From positions 1 through 64,000 of the forward strand of contig VYCW01000012.1 of the NCBI GenBank assembly GCA_009843735.1: DNA of 64,000 nt, read 5' to 3'. The first letter of the stretch is position 1, and each line of letters begins with the position of its first letter. The notes below the pieces were generated by a model. That model did no database searches. It worked only from the letters and a program-made list of their open reading frames with translations, and had not been told where the DNA came from. The position numbers and the translations under genes are program-made. Positions 37,160 through 46,685 of this stretch are shown here, piece by piece. Source of the DNA: Acidimicrobiaceae bacterium. Lineage in GTDB: Bacteria > Actinomycetota > Acidimicrobiia > Acidimicrobiales > Aldehydirespiratoraceae.

Positions 37160-38056
37160 ATGGCTGTGGCCCAGCGAAGCGGGCGGTCCCGCTACCGCTT
37201 GATCCTGCTGATCCTCACGGCGGTCACGCTGCTGACCCTCGACTTCCGCGGCTATGGACCCCTGGAGACGGCGCAGAGCCGGGTGCGCGACATTCTCGAG
37301 CCGGTCGTCTCCGCCGTGGACGTCGTGCTCGGGCCCGTGGCGGAGGTGTGGACGGTCATGTTCTCCTACAACGACCTCCGCTCCGAGAACGAGGAGCTCA
37401 GAGCGGAGATCGACAGCCTGCGCAGCGCCGACCTGCGGGCAGCGGCCCAGCAGGACACCCTCGACCGGCTCCTGGAGGCCACCGGGGTGACCTACGTGGA
37501 CGACATCGAGCAGATCACCGCGTCGGTGCTGCGCGACTCGGTGGGCAACTTCGACGACGACATCGTGTCGATCGACGTGGGACATCGCGACGGGGTCGCT
37601 CCGGGCATGGCGGTGGTCACCGCGGCCGGGCTCGTCGGCAGGGTCGAGACGGTCGACACCGCGCGCAGCACGGTGACCATGATCAGCAACCCGAACCTGG
37701 TGATCGGGGTGCGCCTGATCGACACCGGCGACGTGGGGCTCGGCCACGGCATGGCCGGAGACCCGACCAAGTTCGTGGTGGACACCGGGCTGCGCTGGCC
37801 TGAGACCGGGGACCTCTCGGAGCTGCCCGGTATCGGCAGCGCGGTGGTCACCGCGGCGGGCAGCCGCTACCCGGCCAACATCCCGGTGGGGCGGGTGGCA
37901 TCGGTCGAGCCGGCCGAAGCGGGCCTGGTGCAGCTGGTCACCGTCGATCTCGCCGCCGACGTCGATGATCTCGGCTACGTCACCGTGCTGTCGCAGGTCC
38001 CGGTCGACGAGGCGCCGGTCGGCCCGGACTCGCCGTTCCCGGAGCAGTCGCCATGA
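37160..38056 (+). CDS. mreC: Rod shape-determining protein MreC
   Basis: MreC is a bitopic membrane protein that bridges MreB and the elongation synthases. An N-terminal helix (LILLILTAVTLLTL) precedes a coiled coil (SENEELRAEIDSLRSADLRAA) and a beta-rich extracytoplasmic domain with GVAPGMAVVTAAGLVGRV. The 298-residue protein starts 9 bases after mreB, and its stop overlaps the mreD ATG. Confidence 0.94.
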   Translation: MAVAQRSGRSRYRLILLILTAVTLLTLDFRGYGPLETAQSRVRDILEPVVSAVDVVLGPVAEVWTVMFSYNDLRSENEELRAEIDSLRSADLRAAAQQDTLDRLLEATGVTYVDDIEQITASVLRDSVGNFDDDIVSIDVGHRDGVAPGMAVVTAAGLVGRVETVDTARSTVTMISNPNLVIGVRLIDTGDVGLGHGMAGDPTKFVVDTGLRWPETGDLSELPGIGSAVVTAAGSRYPANIPVGRVASVEPAEAGLVQLVTVDLAADVDDLGYVTVLSQVPVDEAPVGPDSPFPEQSP

Positions 38057-38658
38057 CCGCGCCCCAGCTGGCCTCGACACCGGTGCGCCGGGGACTCTCG
38101 TCGCTGCGGACCAGCGTGTTGATGGCCACCCTGCGGGTCATCGTCGTGTACATGGCCGCACTGCTGCTGCAGTTGACGATCTTCGTGGACGTTCGAGTGG
38201 TCGGGGTGGCCCCCGAGCTGCCGGCCCTCATCGCCGTCCTGGCGGGGCTTTTGGTCGGCGCACAGGCGGGCTCGTTCATCGCCTTCGCGGCCGGCCTGAT
38301 GTGGGACGTCTACCTGCCCACCCCTCTCGGGCTGGCCGCGGTGTCCTTCGCTCTGGTCGCCTACGGGCTGGGCAGCATCACTGAGGATCTGTTCCACGAC
38401 ACCCGCATCCAGACCGGACTGCTCGTGTTCGCCGGCACGGCGGCCTCGGTGGCCGTCTACGCGGTGCTGGGCGAGGTGGTCGGCCAGCGCGGCCTGGTCG
38501 ACGACGACCTGCTGAAGATCGTGCTCGTCTCCTCCGCGCTCAACGCCTTACTGTCGCTGGTGGTGGCTCCAGCGATGCGCTGGGCCGCGTGGGGCGGCCG
38601 CTCCCGGGACCCGTCCGCCGACTCGCCCCGTGCCACAGCCAGGATCGGACGCCGATGA
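38053..38658 (+). CDS. mreD: Rod shape-determining protein MreD
   Basis: MreD is a small integral membrane partner of MreC. The 201-residue protein has about five hydrophobic helices, with the typical GLLVGAQAGSFIAFAAGLMWDVY segment. It overlaps mreC and mrdA by 4 bases on each side, so the three genes are translationally coupled. The basic, serine-rich C-terminal tail is cytoplasmic by the positive-inside rule. Confidence 0.9.
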   Translation: MTAPQLASTPVRRGLSSLRTSVLMATLRVIVVYMAALLLQLTIFVDVRVVGVAPELPALIAVLAGLLVGAQAGSFIAFAAGLMWDVYLPTPLGLAAVSFALVAYGLGSITEDLFHDTRIQTGLLVFAGTAASVAVYAVLGEVVGQRGLVDDDLLKIVLVSSALNALLSLVVAPAMRWAAWGGRSRDPSADSPRATARIGRR

Positions 38659-40946
38659 CCGACAACGGCGCCGAGGTATTCGAGCGCCAGAGTTTCCGGC
38701 TATATGTCGTCGGCATCGTGGCCGTCTGCCTGGTGGCCGCCCTGGTGGCCCGGCTGTGGTACCTGCAGGTGCTCGAGCACGAGGAGCTGCAGACGGCCGC
38801 CTCCGCCAACATCCTGAGGGTGGTGTACACCGAGGCGCCCCGGGGCCGGATCTTCGACGCCCAGGGACGGATCCTGGTGGACAACAAGGTGGTCCAGGTG
38901 GTGACCGTCGACCGGCTGGCGTTCAGGGCTGCGCTCGACGAGTCCGAGCAACGCGGCGTGCTCCTCGACCTGGCCCAGATCGTTAGCCGCTCCGGCCGCC
39001 TCACGAAGGTCCGCCACATCGAGGAACGGCTCGCGAGCCGCGAGTACGGGCCGTTCGACCGGGTTCCGGTGGCGGTCGACATCGACCCCGACCTGCTGCT
39101 GTACCTCGGCGAGCGTCCCGACCTGTTTCCGGGGGTGTCGGTCGAGGAGCGAACGGTGCGGAGCTATCCCTACGGCGAGCTGGCCGCGCACCTGCTCGGC
39201 TACGTGGGGCCGCTGACCGAGTCCGAGTACCGGTCGGTGAGCTTGCAGTACGACCCGACCGATCCGAGCGCGAAGACGTACCAACCCGGCGACGAGATCG
39301 GCAAGTCCGGTGTGGAGCGCATATTCGAGAGCGAGCTGCGGGGAGTCCCCGGGGTGCGGGTCTTCGAGGTGAACCGGCTCGACGAGATCGTCAGGGTTCA
39401 CCACGACAAGGCCCGCCAACCGCTGCCGGGCAACGACGTGCACTTGACCGTCGACCTCGACGTCCAGAGCCTCGTCGAGCGCCAGCTGCGTAGGGGACTC
39501 GACGAAGCCCGGGACCAGCCCCGGCCCGAGGATCCCGACGCTCCCCGATTCGTGGCCTCGGCCGGCGCGGCCGTGGCCCTCGACCCGCGTGATGGCTCGA
39601 TCCTGGCCATGGCGTCGTTCCCCACCTACGACCCGCGGGAGTTCGTGGACGGGATCTCGCAGCGTCTGTTCAACGACCTGACCGCGGAGGAGAACTACTC
39701 GCCGATCCTCAACCGGGCCATCCAGGGCCTCTACGCGCCGGGCTCGACCTTCAAGGTGGTCACCGCCTACGCGGCTCTCACCCAGGGAGTGATCGCCGAC
39801 GGCAGCAGCGCGCTCACCGGCGTCGACGAGTTCTACCGCGACACCGGCACCTACCGGTACCCGTTCTGCCTGGAGGAGTCCGACACGTGTCTGTTCGAGA
39901 GCCCCTACTGCTGCGAGCGCGGCGTAGACCTGCGGGACGCCATCACCGTGTCGAGCGACACCTACTTCTACCGGATCGGGGGTGAGGGCTTCTTCCAGCG
40001 GCGCTCGCCCCTCGACGAGGGCATCCAGGAGACCGCCGAGGCCTTCGGCCTCGGATCCCACACCGGCGTCCCGCTGCCCCACGAGCGGTCCGGGGTCGTC
40101 CCTGACCGGGAGTACTACGACTACCAGTTCGAGCAGGGCGTCTTCCTGCGGGGCGGCGACCAGTGGTTCGCGGGCGACACCATCAACCTGGCCATCGGCC
40201 AGGGCAACCTGTTGGCCACGCCGCTCCAGATGGCCAACCTCTACGCCGTGCTGGCCAGCGAGGGGAAGCTCCACCAGCCCAACATCGCCACCAGGATCAC
40301 CGACCGCAATGGCAACGTGCTGGAGGAGTTCGGCCCGAGGCTCGTCCGCGAGCTCGACTGGCATACCGCGCTGTCCGGACCGCTGCTCGACGGGCTGAAC
40401 GGCGTGACCGCGCTCAACATCCCGAGCGCCACCAGCGACGAGGCCCTGCTGCGGGGGACCGCCTACGAGGCCTTCAACCTTCCCGCCGAGGGTGGCGTCG
40501 ACTTCCCGCTGAGCGCGTGGCCGGTAGCGGGCAAGACCGGCACGGCTGAGAAGCAGGGGAAGGCCGACTTCGCCTGGTTCGCGGCGTTCGGACCGGCATC
40601 GTGGCCCGAGCGTGGCTTCGACTACAACCCCGAAGTGGTCGTCACGATGGTGTTGGAGGAGGCCGGCTTCGGCGGCGACGTAGCCGCGCCGGCGGTGGCT
40701 CGCATCCTCCTTCCGATCGCCACCGGCACGGTGGAGCGGGCCCGCACCGCCAAGGAGGTGGACGCCTGCTACGGCGAGGTCAAGCTGCTGGTGGCCTTCC
40801 TTGAGGGGATCCGCACCGGCGAGATCAAGGTCGACTCCGACGGTGTGCCCATCTCCGAGGAACGGCCCGTGCTGTCACAGGAGTGCGCCGAGCTGGTGGG
40901 CGGCGAGATCGCGGTGGAGCAGCGAGGACTGGACGCCCTGCTGTGA
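38655..40946 (+). CDS. mrdA: Penicillin-binding protein 2 (elongation transpeptidase)
   Basis: PBP2 cross-links peptidoglycan during cell elongation and works with RodA. One N-terminal helix (LYVVGIVAVCLVAALVARLWYL) anchors it. The dimerisation domain (GRIFDAQGRIL) leads to the transpeptidase domain with SxxK in APGSTFK, the SxN-like TVSSDTY and KTG in AGKTGTAEKQG. The 763-residue length is above the usual 600-650, with several extra loops and an acidic tail. Four cysteines cluster around FCLEESDTCLFESPYCCERG, which could form extracellular disulfides. Confidence 0.94.
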   Translation: MTDNGAEVFERQSFRLYVVGIVAVCLVAALVARLWYLQVLEHEELQTAASANILRVVYTEAPRGRIFDAQGRILVDNKVVQVVTVDRLAFRAALDESEQRGVLLDLAQIVSRSGRLTKVRHIEERLASREYGPFDRVPVAVDIDPDLLLYLGERPDLFPGVSVEERTVRSYPYGELAAHLLGYVGPLTESEYRSVSLQYDPTDPSAKTYQPGDEIGKSGVERIFESELRGVPGVRVFEVNRLDEIVRVHHDKARQPLPGNDVHLTVDLDVQSLVERQLRRGLDEARDQPRPEDPDAPRFVASAGAAVALDPRDGSILAMASFPTYDPREFVDGISQRLFNDLTAEENYSPILNRAIQGLYAPGSTFKVVTAYAALTQGVIADGSSALTGVDEFYRDTGTYRYPFCLEESDTCLFESPYCCERGVDLRDAITVSSDTYFYRIGGEGFFQRRSPLDEGIQETAEAFGLGSHTGVPLPHERSGVVPDREYYDYQFEQGVFLRGGDQWFAGDTINLAIGQGNLLATPLQMANLYAVLASEGKLHQPNIATRITDRNGNVLEEFGPRLVRELDWHTALSGPLLDGLNGVTALNIPSATSDEALLRGTAYEAFNLPAEGGVDFPLSAWPVAGKTGTAEKQGKADFAWFAAFGPASWPERGFDYNPEVVVTMVLEEAGFGGDVAAPAVARILLPIATGTVERARTAKEVDACYGEVKLLVAFLEGIRTGEIKVDSDGVPISEERPVLSQECAELVGGEIAVEQRGLDALL

Positions 40947-42133
40947 CCGTCCTCGCGACCCCGCCCGAGACCGAGAACCTCGAGCGCGAGAAGGACCCGT
41001 GGTGGCTGCTGGTCGACCCGTTCCTGATCCTCTCGGCTCTGGCCATCGCGGCGATGGGCTCGGTTCTCGTGTACTCGGCCACCAGAGGCGTGGTGGACGA
41101 CTTCACCGAGCCCAACAACGCCTTCCTCGAGCGGCAGATCCTATTCATCACCGTCGGAGTCGTGGTGGCCGCCATCGCGGCCTTCTTCCCTCCCCGGTAC
41201 ATGAGAAGGCTCTACCCGCTCGCCTTCGCGGCCATGATGGGCGCCCTGTGGCTGGTGCTGCAGATCGGCGTGGAAGTGAGCGGCACCCGGGGCTGGTTCT
41301 CCCTCGGGACGTTCAGGATGCAGCCGTCGGAGCCCGGGAAGCTGGTGGTGATAGTGGGGCTGGCGCTGCTTCTGTCGACCCGCGCCGGCGGTGGTGCCGG
41401 CCTGACCCGGTTGGGGCTCGCCCTGGTGCTCGCCGCCGCGCCGATCGGTCTGCTGATGCTCCAGCCCGACCTCGGAACCATGCTGGTCTACCTCGTCATC
41501 GCCCTCGTGACCGTGGTCGCCAGCGGCATCAAGCTCCGCTGGATCGCGTTGCTGGCGATCGTTGCCGCGGTCGGGGTCGTGGGCGTGCTGCGTTCCGACG
41601 CGCTGGCCGACTACCAGGAGGCCCGCCTTCGCGTGTACCTGTTCGCCCCGTCGGAGACGAACGATGAGGCGGCCACCTACGCCTTCAATGTCGAGCAGGC
41701 CCAGATAGCCATCGGCAACGGGGGACTGCGGGGGCAGGGACTGTTCGAGGGGACCCAGACCAGGTCCGACCTGGTGCCCGAGCAGCAGACCGACTTCATA
41801 TTCACGGTGGCGGGCGAGGAACTCGGCCTGCGGGGCGCCTCGCTGCTGCTCGGCCTGTACGCGGTCCTGCTGTTCCGCATCTGGAGGACGGCCCAGATCG
41901 CGGCCACGCCGTTCGAACGGCTCTTATGCACCGGAGTCTTCACCATGTTCCTGTTCCAGATGTTCCAGTCGGTCGGCATGACCATGGGAATGATGCCTGT
42001 CACCGGCATCCCGCTGCCGCTGGTGAGTTACGGCGGATCCTCGATGCTCACCTCGATGGCCGCACTGGGGCTGGTCGCGGGCGTCTACCGCCGCCGCCTC
42101 GACATCGAAGGGATGCTCAACCAGCAGATGTAG
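40943..42133 (+). CDS. rodA: Peptidoglycan glycosyltransferase RodA
   Basis: RodA is the SEDS-family polymerase for lateral wall synthesis. About ten membrane helices surround the family motifs GTRGWFSLGTFRMQPSEPGKL, MLQPDLGTMLVY and TGIPLPLVSYGGSSM. Length 396 is normal. The GTG start overlaps the mrdA stop. Its TAG stop forms the first half of the TAGGCT box in front of the next gene. Confidence 0.95.
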   Translation: MTVLATPPETENLEREKDPWWLLVDPFLILSALAIAAMGSVLVYSATRGVVDDFTEPNNAFLERQILFITVGVVVAAIAAFFPPRYMRRLYPLAFAAMMGALWLVLQIGVEVSGTRGWFSLGTFRMQPSEPGKLVVIVGLALLLSTRAGGGAGLTRLGLALVLAAAPIGLLMLQPDLGTMLVYLVIALVTVVASGIKLRWIALLAIVAAVGVVGVLRSDALADYQEARLRVYLFAPSETNDEAATYAFNVEQAQIAIGNGGLRGQGLFEGTQTRSDLVPEQQTDFIFTVAGEELGLRGASLLLGLYAVLLFRIWRTAQIAATPFERLLCTGVFTMFLFQMFQSVGMTMGMMPVTGIPLPLVSYGGSSMLTSMAALGLVAGVYRRRLDIEGMLNQQM

Positions 42134-42136
42134 GCT
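42131..42136 (+). promoter_or_regulatory. Leaderless -10 box using the rodA stop codon
   Basis: TAGGCT begins with the rodA TAG stop and ends 6 bases before the GTG of the radical SAM gene. Confidence 0.55.
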
Positions 42137-42142
42137 GGCCTA

Positions 42143-44095
42143 GTGACGAACCTGTGGCATCGCCTAGAGCCTCTGCTGCCCCAGGTGTCCAAGCCCGCCC
42201 GCTACATCGGCGGCGAGCACGGCATGCAGACCCCCGTACACGGCCCCGGGATCGTGTCGTGGCTGCTCACCTATCCCGACACCTACGAGATCGGCCTGCC
42301 CAACCAGGGTCTGCAGATCCTGTACGAGATCCTCAACGAGCGCCCCGACGCGGCCGCCGAACGAGCCTACGCGCCGTGGGTGGACCTCGAGGCGCAGATG
42401 AGGGCCGAGGGCCTGCCGCTGTTCTCGGTCGACACTCACCGCCCGGCCGCGCTCTTCGACGTCATCGCGTTCAACCTCTCGGCCGAGCTCACCTACACGA
42501 ACGTGCTGAACTGCATCGACCTCGCCGGTGTGCCCGTCCACAGCAGGCTGCGCCACGAGGCCGACCCGCTGATCGGGGCCGGGGGCCACTGCACCTACAA
42601 CCCCGAGCCTCTGGCCGACTTCGTGGACTTCGTCGTGCTCGGCGACGGCGAGGAGGCGGTGGGCGACATCACCGAGGTGCTGCGCGACTGGAAGACGTCG
42701 GGCCGTGCCGGGGGCCGTTCCGGGGTGCTGCGGGCCCTGGCCCGGGTGCCCGGGGTGTACGTGCCGTCCATGTACGAGCCCGTCTACGACCGCGGGCGGC
42801 TCGCGGCCATGGAGCCGCGCCACCCCGACGTGCCGGCCGTCGTCGAGAAGCGCACCGTGGCCGACCTCGCCGAGTGGCCCTACCCCAAGCGCCAGCTGGT
42901 CCCGCTCACCGAGGTGGTGCACGATCGCCTCAACGTCGAGGTCTTCAGGGGCTGCACCCGGGGCTGCCGCTTCTGCCAGGCCGGGATGATCACCCGGCCA
43001 GTGCGCGAGCGCCCGGCCGAGCAAGTGCGCACCATGGTGAGCGAGGGGCTGCGCCGCACCGGCTACGACGAGGTCGCCCTCACGTCGCTGAGCACCGCCG
43101 ACTTCAGCGGCATCGAGCAGGTCGTGGCCTCCACCGTCGACGACTCCGGCTGCGGCCAGGTGTCGGTGTCGCTGCCCAGCCTGCGGGTCGACGCCTTCAC
43201 GGTGGGCATCGCTGCCCAGATCCAGCGGGCCCGCCGCACCGGGCTCACCTTCGCGCCCGAGGCGGGCTCCTGGCGGATGCGCCAGGTGATCAACAAGCTC
43301 ATCACCGAGGACGACCTCTACGCCGCGGTGGAGTCGGCCTACTCGCAGGGGTGGCGCCGGATGAAGCTCTACTTCCTCACCGGCCTACCCACCGAGACCG
43401 ACGAGGACACCCTCGGCATAGCGGAGCTGGCCCGTAACTGCGTGGCCCTGGGCCGGGGCCATGTGCGGTCGCCGTCGGTGACGGTGTCCGTCGGCGGTTT
43501 CGTGCCCAAGCCGTTCACCCCGTTCCAGTGGTTCGGGCAGAACACCACCGTGGAGCTGAGGCGCAAGATCGGCCTGCTGCGCGACGGTGTGCGCCGGGCC
43601 AGGGGCGTGCAGCTCAAGTGGCACGACGCCGCGGCCAGCCTGGCCGAGGGCCTGGCCAGCCGGGGCGACCGCCGGCTCGGAGGTGTCATCGAGCACGTGT
43701 GGCGGCACGGAGGCACCTTCCAGGAGTGGTCCGAGCACTTCGATCTGCAGCGGTGGCAAGCCGCCGCGGACGCCTGCGGGATCGACATCGACTCGTGGGT
43801 GCACCGCCACCGCACGTTCGACGAGGTGCTGCCCTGGGACCACCTGTCGGCCGGGCTCCACAAGGACTTCCTGTGGCAGGACTGGCGCGACGCCCTCGAT
43901 GAGGTGGGCCTCGAGGACTGCCGATGGACGCCGTGCTACGACTGCGGAGCTTGCACCGGCTACGGCGTCGAGCACGTCGTGGCGTCCGCCGTCCCTCCGG
44001 CGGGGGGGAGCCAGGGCACCGGCGTCGACCTCTCGCGCGGCGCCGAGATCCCGGTGCGCCTGCTCGAACGGCCGCTAGTGGGGGCGGCGAGATGA
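42143..44095 (+). CDS. B12-binding-domain radical SAM protein, TIGR03960 family
   Basis: The 650-residue protein has a long N-terminal region (GIVSWLLTYPDTYEIGLPNQGLQIL) resembling a degenerate B12-binding domain. A radical SAM domain follows with the cluster motif CTRGCRFCQAG and downstream TFAPEAGSWRMR. A C-terminal cysteine cluster (CRWTPCYDCGACTGYG) could bind a second cluster. This family is found beside TIGR03936/DUF2344 and RNase E/G in many bacteria. Its reaction is not known to me; an RNA or ribosome modification role is a guess from context. The stop overlaps the partner's ATG. Confidence 0.9.
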   Translation: MTNLWHRLEPLLPQVSKPARYIGGEHGMQTPVHGPGIVSWLLTYPDTYEIGLPNQGLQILYEILNERPDAAAERAYAPWVDLEAQMRAEGLPLFSVDTHRPAALFDVIAFNLSAELTYTNVLNCIDLAGVPVHSRLRHEADPLIGAGGHCTYNPEPLADFVDFVVLGDGEEAVGDITEVLRDWKTSGRAGGRSGVLRALARVPGVYVPSMYEPVYDRGRLAAMEPRHPDVPAVVEKRTVADLAEWPYPKRQLVPLTEVVHDRLNVEVFRGCTRGCRFCQAGMITRPVRERPAEQVRTMVSEGLRRTGYDEVALTSLSTADFSGIEQVVASTVDDSGCGQVSVSLPSLRVDAFTVGIAAQIQRARRTGLTFAPEAGSWRMRQVINKLITEDDLYAAVESAYSQGWRRMKLYFLTGLPTETDEDTLGIAELARNCVALGRGHVRSPSVTVSVGGFVPKPFTPFQWFGQNTTVELRRKIGLLRDGVRRARGVQLKWHDAAASLAEGLASRGDRRLGGVIEHVWRHGGTFQEWSEHFDLQRWQAAADACGIDIDSWVHRHRTFDEVLPWDHLSAGLHKDFLWQDWRDALDEVGLEDCRWTPCYDCGACTGYGVEHVVASAVPPAGGSQGTGVDLSRGAEIPVRLLERPLVGAAR

Positions 44096-44895
44096 CGGGG
44101 ACGCGCATCCGGGTCCGGTTCGCGAAGCACGGGAAGGTCCGCTTCACGTCGCACCGCGACGTGGCCCGGATCTGGGAGCGGTCGTTGCGTCGTGCCGCGG
44201 TTCCCGTCGTCTATTCGGCCGGGTTCAGTCCCCGGCCGAAGATCGCATTCGGGCTGGCCCTCCCCACCGGATACAGCTCCGACGCCGAGTATCTCGACGC
44301 CGAAGTTGATCCTGCGTGGGCGGCCGGCATCGACAACGAGAGACTCGTCGGCGCGCTCACCGCGTCGCTGCCGACGGGCATGACCACGCTGGCCGCGGCC
44401 GAGATCGCCTCCGGCGAGCCGTCGCTCCAGCACGCGGTGACTAGCTGTACTTGGAGGATCGACGCAGCCGGCGCGGACGCCACCGAGGCGTCCGAAGCGG
44501 TGTCGCGGGCCATGGATGCCGGCGAGCTGCTCGTTCAACGCGAGCGCAAGGGGCGGCTCACCATCGACGACATCCGTCCCGCCGTCCATGCAGTCGAGGT
44601 GCAGGCGAACATCACAGACGGCGTGAGGCTCATTGCCGAGTTGGCCACGCAACCGCGGGCCGTGCGCCCCGCCGAGTTGCTGGCGAGCCTCCGTCCGCCG
44701 CCCGGAGGCCGAGCGGCCGGGGAGCGATTCGTTCCAGTCCCGCCCAGCCTTCTGCGGGCGTGCCGTCTTCACCAATGGATCACAACCGACGCAGGAGAGC
44801 GCCGCGAACCGCTGGCGGTCTCCGAGCTGGGAGAGCGCCGCGAACCGCCGGCGGTCTCCGAGGCGTCGGTCGTTGGAGCGGGAGTCGGGCCATGA
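44092..44895 (+). CDS. TIGR03936 family (DUF2344) radical SAM-associated protein
   Basis: The 267-residue protein starts with RIRVRFAKHGKVRFTSHRDVARIWERSLRRA and PVVYSAGFSPRPKIAFGLAL, both hallmarks of DUF2344. It is coupled to the radical SAM gene by an ATGA overlap, and in many genomes the two are fused, so they surely act together. The function is unknown. The C-terminal end carries a 36-bp tandem duplication (ERREPLAVSE/ERREPPAVSE) that looks recent and lies after the conserved domain. Confidence 0.9.
   Translation: MTGTRIRVRFAKHGKVRFTSHRDVARIWERSLRRAAVPVVYSAGFSPRPKIAFGLALPTGYSSDAEYLDAEVDPAWAAGIDNERLVGALTASLPTGMTTLAAAEIASGEPSLQHAVTSCTWRIDAAGADATEASEAVSRAMDAGELLVQRERKGRLTIDDIRPAVHAVEVQANITDGVRLIAELATQPRAVRPAELLASLRPPPGGRAAGERFVPVPPSLLRACRLHQWITTDAGERREPLAVSELGERREPPAVSEASVVGAGVGP
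44794..44865 (+). repeat. 36-bp tandem duplication at the DUF2344 gene end
   Basis: Two adjacent 36-bp units begin GGAGAGCGCCGCGAACCG and encode GERREPxAVSEx twice. Only a few positions differ, indicating a recent in-frame slip. Confidence 0.9.
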
Positions 44896-44925
44896 GGACC
44901 CCGTTCACGTACTCGAAGGAACACA

Positions 44926-46632
44926 ATGACGAACGAACGCCAACCGGCGAGCGCCCCCCGCGCCGCCGGCAAGAAAGAACAGACCTCTAGGAAGACGGGC
45001 GACAGGAAAGAACAGGCTTCCAGGAAAGCGGGCGGTAAGGAGACCAAGGCCTCCGGCCCCCCTGCGGGCCGCGCCCCCCAACCGGCGAAATCGGGCCAGC
45101 CTGAGGGCCGAAAGCCGCAGATCGGTGACACCCGACCGGCACCGCCGACGCCCCCGAACGCGTCCGGCTCCCATCGCTCCCAGGCCGGGTCGGGCTCAGG
45201 GGGGCGGCGCCGGCGGCGCCGGCGCGGCGGCCGGGGAGGCGCGTCGAAGCCTCAAGCGGCCCCGGTGGTGGAAGCGGTCACCTACGACGAGCCGGTGGAG
45301 CTCGACGAGAAGAGCATGCGGGGACGGCGGGGCCGTACCCGCAAGGGTCAGGCCGTGGGCCGCTACCTCATGTGCGTTCATGTCACCGATCGGGCCACGC
45401 AGATAGCGGTGCTCGAGGGGCGCCGCCTCATCGAGTTCAGGGTGTCCCGCCCAGCCGACGACGTCAGCCAGATCCACGGCAACATCTACCTGGGCCGGGT
45501 TCAGAATGTCCTGCCCGGCATGGAGACCGCCTTCGTCGACGTCGGAACGCCCAAGAACGCGGTGCTGTACCGGGGCGACGTCCAGTACGACCCGGAGGAC
45601 ATCGAGTCGGGCGACGGCGCCCCGGCGAAGCCGCGTATCGAGGACCTGCTCCGGCCCAAGCAGTCGATCCTGTGCCAGGTCACCAAGAACCCCATCGGCG
45701 AGAAGGGGGCCCGCCTCACCCAGGACGTCTCGCTGGCTGGGCGGTTCGTGGTCCTGGTGCCCAACTCGTCCGGCTTCGGGATATCGAAGCGGCTGCCCGA
45801 CTCCGAGCGCAAGCGCCTGCGGTCGATCCTCGAGCGGGTCAAGCCCGAGGGCCACGGCCTCATCGTGCGCACCGCGGCCGAGAAGGTCACCGCGGCCGAG
45901 ATCGAGCGGGACGTGGCCCGTCTCGTGGGCCAGTGGAACGACATCTCCAAGCTGGCCAAGTCGTCCTCCGCGCCCGCGCTGCTGTACCGGGAGCCGGAGG
46001 CCCCTCTGCGCCTCATCCGCGAGGAGCTCAACTCCGACTACCGCGGCGTGATCATCGACGACCGGCAGCTCTACTCCGAGGTGTCGGGCTACGTCTCGTC
46101 CATCATCAGGCCGCTGGCCGACCGGGTGGAGCACTACGACACGAAGAAGGAGAAGCTGCCGCTGTTCGAGCGCTACTACGTCACCGAGCAGCTCAAGAAG
46201 GCGCTCGAGCCCAAGGTGTGGCTGCCCTCGGGCGGCTCGCTCATCATCGAGCACACCGAGGCTCTCACCGTGGTCGACGTCAACACCGGCAAGAACGTCG
46301 GCAAGTCCAGCCTCGAGGAGACGGTGCTGGCCAACAACCTGGAGGCGGCCGACGAGCTGGCCCGCCAGCTGCGGCTGCGCGACATCGGCGGCATCATCGT
46401 GGTGGACTTCGTGGACATGGAGGTGGCCGCCAACCGGGCCCAGGTGACCAAGCGCTTCCGCGAGGCCCTGGCCCGGGACAAGACCCGCACGCAGGTGCTG
46501 GACATCAGCGGTCTCGGGCTCATGGAGATGACCCGCAAGCGCAGCGGCGAGGGCCTGCTCGAGTCGCTGTCGGACATCTGCAGCGACTGCTCGGGCCGGG
46601 GCTTCCGGCTCCTCGCCGACCTCATCGATTGA
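44926..46632 (+). CDS. rne: Ribonuclease E/G
   Basis: RNase E/G cleaves single-stranded RNA in rRNA maturation and mRNA decay. The first 140 residues are a low-complexity basic region with repeats such as KKEQTSRKTGD/RKEQASRKAGG and a run of ten arginines with two glycines nearby. The S1 domain follows (GNIYLGRVQNVLPGMETAFVDVG), then the DNase I-like catalytic domain with VVDVNTGKNVG and DFVDM. The zinc-link motif is CSDCSGRGF at the C terminus. The 568-residue protein lacks the long C-terminal scaffold of E. coli RNase E. GAAGGA lies 5 bases before the ATG. Confidence 0.95.
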   Translation: MTNERQPASAPRAAGKKEQTSRKTGDRKEQASRKAGGKETKASGPPAGRAPQPAKSGQPEGRKPQIGDTRPAPPTPPNASGSHRSQAGSGSGGRRRRRRRGGRGGASKPQAAPVVEAVTYDEPVELDEKSMRGRRGRTRKGQAVGRYLMCVHVTDRATQIAVLEGRRLIEFRVSRPADDVSQIHGNIYLGRVQNVLPGMETAFVDVGTPKNAVLYRGDVQYDPEDIESGDGAPAKPRIEDLLRPKQSILCQVTKNPIGEKGARLTQDVSLAGRFVVLVPNSSGFGISKRLPDSERKRLRSILERVKPEGHGLIVRTAAEKVTAAEIERDVARLVGQWNDISKLAKSSSAPALLYREPEAPLRLIREELNSDYRGVIIDDRQLYSEVSGYVSSIIRPLADRVEHYDTKKEKLPLFERYYVTEQLKKALEPKVWLPSGGSLIIEHTEALTVVDVNTGKNVGKSSLEETVLANNLEAADELARQLRLRDIGGIIVVDFVDMEVAANRAQVTKRFREALARDKTRTQVLDISGLGLMEMTRKRSGEGLLESLSDICSDCSGRGFRLLADLID

Positions 46633-46670
46633 GGGCGGCCGGCCCCTGTGGAGGGGGAATCGGGCGCCGG

Positions 46671-46676
46671 TAGTCT
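46671..46676 (+). promoter_or_regulatory. Candidate -10 box for rplU-rpmA
   Basis: TAGTCT ends 9 bases before the preferred rplU ATG (46686). No ribosome binding site is seen, supporting a near-leaderless mRNA. Confidence 0.5.
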
Positions 46677-46685
46677 CTGATGGCT

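Noticed and set aside
36227-38080. 617-residue minus-strand ORF opposite mreB and mreC
   Set aside because: Shadow frame rich in H, R, G and A with no motif; mreB and mreC are unambiguous on the other strand.
38700-40364. 554-residue minus-strand ORF opposite mrdA
   Set aside because: Antisense shadow of a well-supported PBP2 gene.
44892-44990. 32-codon ATG frame overlapping the DUF2344 stop and the rne start
   Set aside because: It runs out of frame into rne and has no supporting signal. The GAAGGA site fits rne at 44926.
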